7,456 nucleotides of DNA from Firmicutes bacterium UBA4874 (lineage in GTDB: Bacteria; Bacillota; Clostridia; Caldicoprobacterales; DTU083), in the NCBI GenBank assembly GCA_002399435.1, contig DHDO01000062.1:6365-13820 (forward strand), given 5' to 3'. The notes beneath the pieces are model-generated. The model ran no database searches. It was not told the origin of the DNA and worked only from the letters and a program-made list of their open reading frames with translations. A program made the translations under genes and the position numbers. The number at the start of each line of letters is the position of its first letter. Within the stretch, counting starts at the first letter, position 1. Shown here piece after piece: positions 6,291 to 7,456 of this stretch.

Positions 6291-6314
6291 CAGGCCGCTG
6301 ATTGTTTCGGCCTG
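6291..6314 (-). other. Leader hairpin upstream of the LarA-like gene
   Basis: Perfect 7-bp GC-rich stem: CAGGCCG (6291-6297) pairs with CGGCCTG (6308-6314) around a 10-base loop. It lies at the start of the predicted 5' leader, immediately after the cre palindrome. On the minus strand it is followed by AAAAGC, not a U-run, so it is not an intrinsic terminator. It may stabilise the message or be part of a regulatory leader. A 10-bp direct repeat (AGGCAGCTTT / AGCAGCTTTT, 6271-6290) adjoins it. Confidence 0.5.
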
Positions 6315-6317
6315 GTA

Positions 6318-6331
6318 TGTAAGCGCTTACA
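6318..6331. promoter_or_regulatory. Perfect cre / LacI-family operator palindrome
   Basis: TGTAAGCGCTTACA is a perfect 14-bp palindrome matching the catabolite responsive element consensus (TGWAANCGNTNWCA) bound by CcpA, and also the generic LacI/GalR-family half-site around central CG. It begins three bases after the -10 hexamer and covers the expected transcription start. A bound repressor would therefore block initiation: glucose (CcpA) or a local LacI-type regulator would shut off the LarA-like operon. Confidence 0.9.
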
Positions 6332-6334
6332 AAG

Positions 6335-6363
6335 ATTATAGCACAGATAAATATCACGGTCAA
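6335..6363 (-). promoter_or_regulatory. Strong sigma-A promoter of the LarA-like operon
   Basis: On the minus strand: -35 TTGACC (6358-6363), a 17-bp spacer, -10 TATAAT (6335-6340) with TG one base before it (extended -10). Five of six -35 bases and all -10 bases match consensus. Transcription should start near 6326-6329 inside the cre palindrome, giving a leader of about 170 nt before the ATG at 6159. Confidence 0.9.
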
Positions 6364-6417
6364 AAGTTTCATTCGTTTGATAGCAGATGGATATTGCGAT
6401 CAAAAACTTCATTCGTT
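6336..6417. repeat. Diverged 40-bp tandem duplication carrying the promoter
   Basis: On the minus strand, 6417-6378 and 6377-6336 align over 40 positions with about 32 matches and one 2-base insertion in the second copy. The first copy begins in the last codons of the hydrolase gene (AACGAATGAA includes its stop). The second copy contains the -35 and -10 of the LarA-like promoter. Confidence 0.75.
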
Positions 6418-7428
6418 CTCCTTCACGAAAGCATTCATCACCGGCCAGGCAGGATCCGCATAAAAGCGATGACCGCCATTCCCTGCTACAAGTCGGCAAT
6501 GGTCTTCCACGCCTGCCCCACGGAACAGGGACCGGGCCAGTTCATAGCTCTTTTTTGCTCCGGATAACGGAAAAATGGGATCGTCTTTTCCCGCAACGAT
6601 TTCCAGATAACGCGGCGCGATCAGGCCTGCCAGATCCCCCATTTCAAAGTATCGGCGGATGCCGGGAATATAATTGCAGGTACAATGATGTCTGGCGGCG
6701 ATGGAATCCTCGTAGGTACAGACTGCACTGCCTGACATGACATAGGAAATACGGGGCTCCAGACATCCGGCATAAAAAGCTGCCGTTCCTCCTCCCGAAT
6801 TTCCCATACAGATAATTTTATGGGCATCCACCATTGAAAAATGTTTCTCCAGTACATCAATCGCCCTCTGGATATCCCACACCCGTTCTCCCATCGTGGT
6901 CCTTCCGATCAAAAGAGCCGTCATGGTGGAATTCTGGCAGTCGGGCCCTTTTTCCGTCCCGCCGCACTCCCCAAAATTCCTTTGCTCCATCGCCAGGGCA
7001 CAATAACCTTCCCTTACCGCGCGGATGGCAAAATCCTGGTCCTCTCCGACAGCGGATTCTTCCTCCCCCGGATCCGCATGCTTTGATCTGCCCAGGGAAA
7101 GATGCATCCCCGTGGTATGCCCCTGCAGACATATTACTACAGGCAGGGGCTCCGCTTTCCCCTTTGGCACCAGCAAATGACAGGGAACAAAATATCCTTC
7201 CTCACTTTGAAATCGAAAACGGATCTCCCGGTATTCTTTCCTCTCCTTCGCATATTCCATGGTAAACTGATCGGCACATCTTTCAAAAGGCAGACCCAGC
7301 AGCTCCATAAGCTTTTGTCCGGCTTTCTCCTGCCAGCTCTCAAATGGCTCCTTCCCATCATAACGCATGGACGGTACCATTTTTGCCAGCAGGGATTGAT
7401 TATGCTCATACGGTGTCATATACTTCAT
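6409..7428 (-). CDS. Alpha/beta hydrolase, acetyl-xylan-esterase / dienelactone-hydrolase-like
   Basis: A 339-residue serine hydrolase without signal peptide or membrane segment, so probably cytosolic. The alpha/beta fold shows an oxyanion-loop stretch CLQGHTTG (100-107), the nucleophile elbow GNSGGG with S211, the acid region AGKDDPIFP (D282 or D283) and the catalytic histidine H320 in GNGGHRFY. A block REGYCALAMEQRNFGE (139-154) and the N-terminal extension before the core resemble acetyl-xylan esterase and Abhydrolase_7-type proteins. It may remove acetyl or other acyl groups from imported oligosaccharides, but the substrate cannot be read from sequence. The ATG at 7426-7428 has AGAGGGG 6 bases upstream. 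The stop lies in a 40-bp duplication feeding the next promoter. It could be co-transcribed with genes beyond the window; no terminator follows it, so read-through into the LarA-like gene is possible. Confidence 0.85.
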   Translation of the reverse strand: MKYMTPYEHNQSLLAKMVPSMRYDGKEPFESWQEKAGQKLMELLGLPFERCADQFTMEYAKERKEYREIRFRFQSEEGYFVPCHLLVPKGKAEPLPVVICLQGHTTGMHLSLGRSKHADPGEEESAVGEDQDFAIRAVREGYCALAMEQRNFGECGGTEKGPDCQNSTMTALLIGRTTMGERVWDIQRAIDVLEKHFSMVDAHKIICMGNSGGGTAAFYAGCLEPRISYVMSGSAVCTYEDSIAARHHCTCNYIPGIRRYFEMGDLAGLIAPRYLEIVAGKDDPIFPLSGAKKSYELARSLFRGAGVEDHCRLVAGNGGHRFYADPAWPVMNAFVKENE

Positions 7429-7456
7429 TTTTGCACCCCTCTCCCTTCTCCTTTTT

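Overview
The window looks like a stretch of chromosome from a low-to-mid GC Firmicute, most likely an anaerobic Clostridia/Lachnospiraceae-type gut bacterium. This is inferred from AGGAGG-type ribosome binding sites, consensus sigma-A promoters, a canonical CcpA-type cre palindrome, a DinJ/YafQ module and the flavour of the enzymes. No rRNA or other marker gene is present to fix the taxon. All six supported genes lie on the minus strand, so the window is read biologically from right to left.

Right part (7428 down to 2136) is a carbohydrate-metabolism cluster: an alpha/beta hydrolase of the acetyl-xylan-esterase-like type, a LarA/DUF2088 (nickel-pincer racemase/epimerase superfamily) enzyme, a galactose-mutarotase-like aldose 1-epimerase, and decarboxylating 6-phosphogluconate dehydrogenase (gnd). 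Between the hydrolase and the LarA-like gene sits a very strong sigma-A promoter (TTGACC, 17 bp, TATAAT with extended -10). It is followed at the expected transcription start by a perfect 14-bp cre/LacI-family palindrome. The LarA-like gene, the epimerase and gnd are therefore probably one carbon-regulated unit with a leader of about 170 nt. It ends at a strong hairpin terminator at 1969-2003.

Left part (1896 down to 125): an AT-richer DinJ (RelB-family) antitoxin / YafQ toxin pair with its own perfect promoter, whose -35/-10 spacer holds an inverted repeat. Then comes a 303-bp spacer with a possible extended -10 promoter, then a YegS/BmrU-type diacylglycerol-kinase-family lipid kinase.

The most unusual feature is the spacers. 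Every gap from the hydrolase to the terminator carries a different short direct repeat: 40 bp x2 (creating the promoter), 24 bp x2 (LarA leader), 11 bp x5 plus a second degenerate block (before the epimerase), 23 bp spacing x2 (before gnd) and 18 bp x5 (after gnd). The best candidate for something undescribed is the functional link of a divergent LarA-family enzyme with an aldose epimerase and 6-phosphogluconate dehydrogenase, which suggests an aldonate 2-epimerisation step. That link is inference from context, not shown by the sequence.
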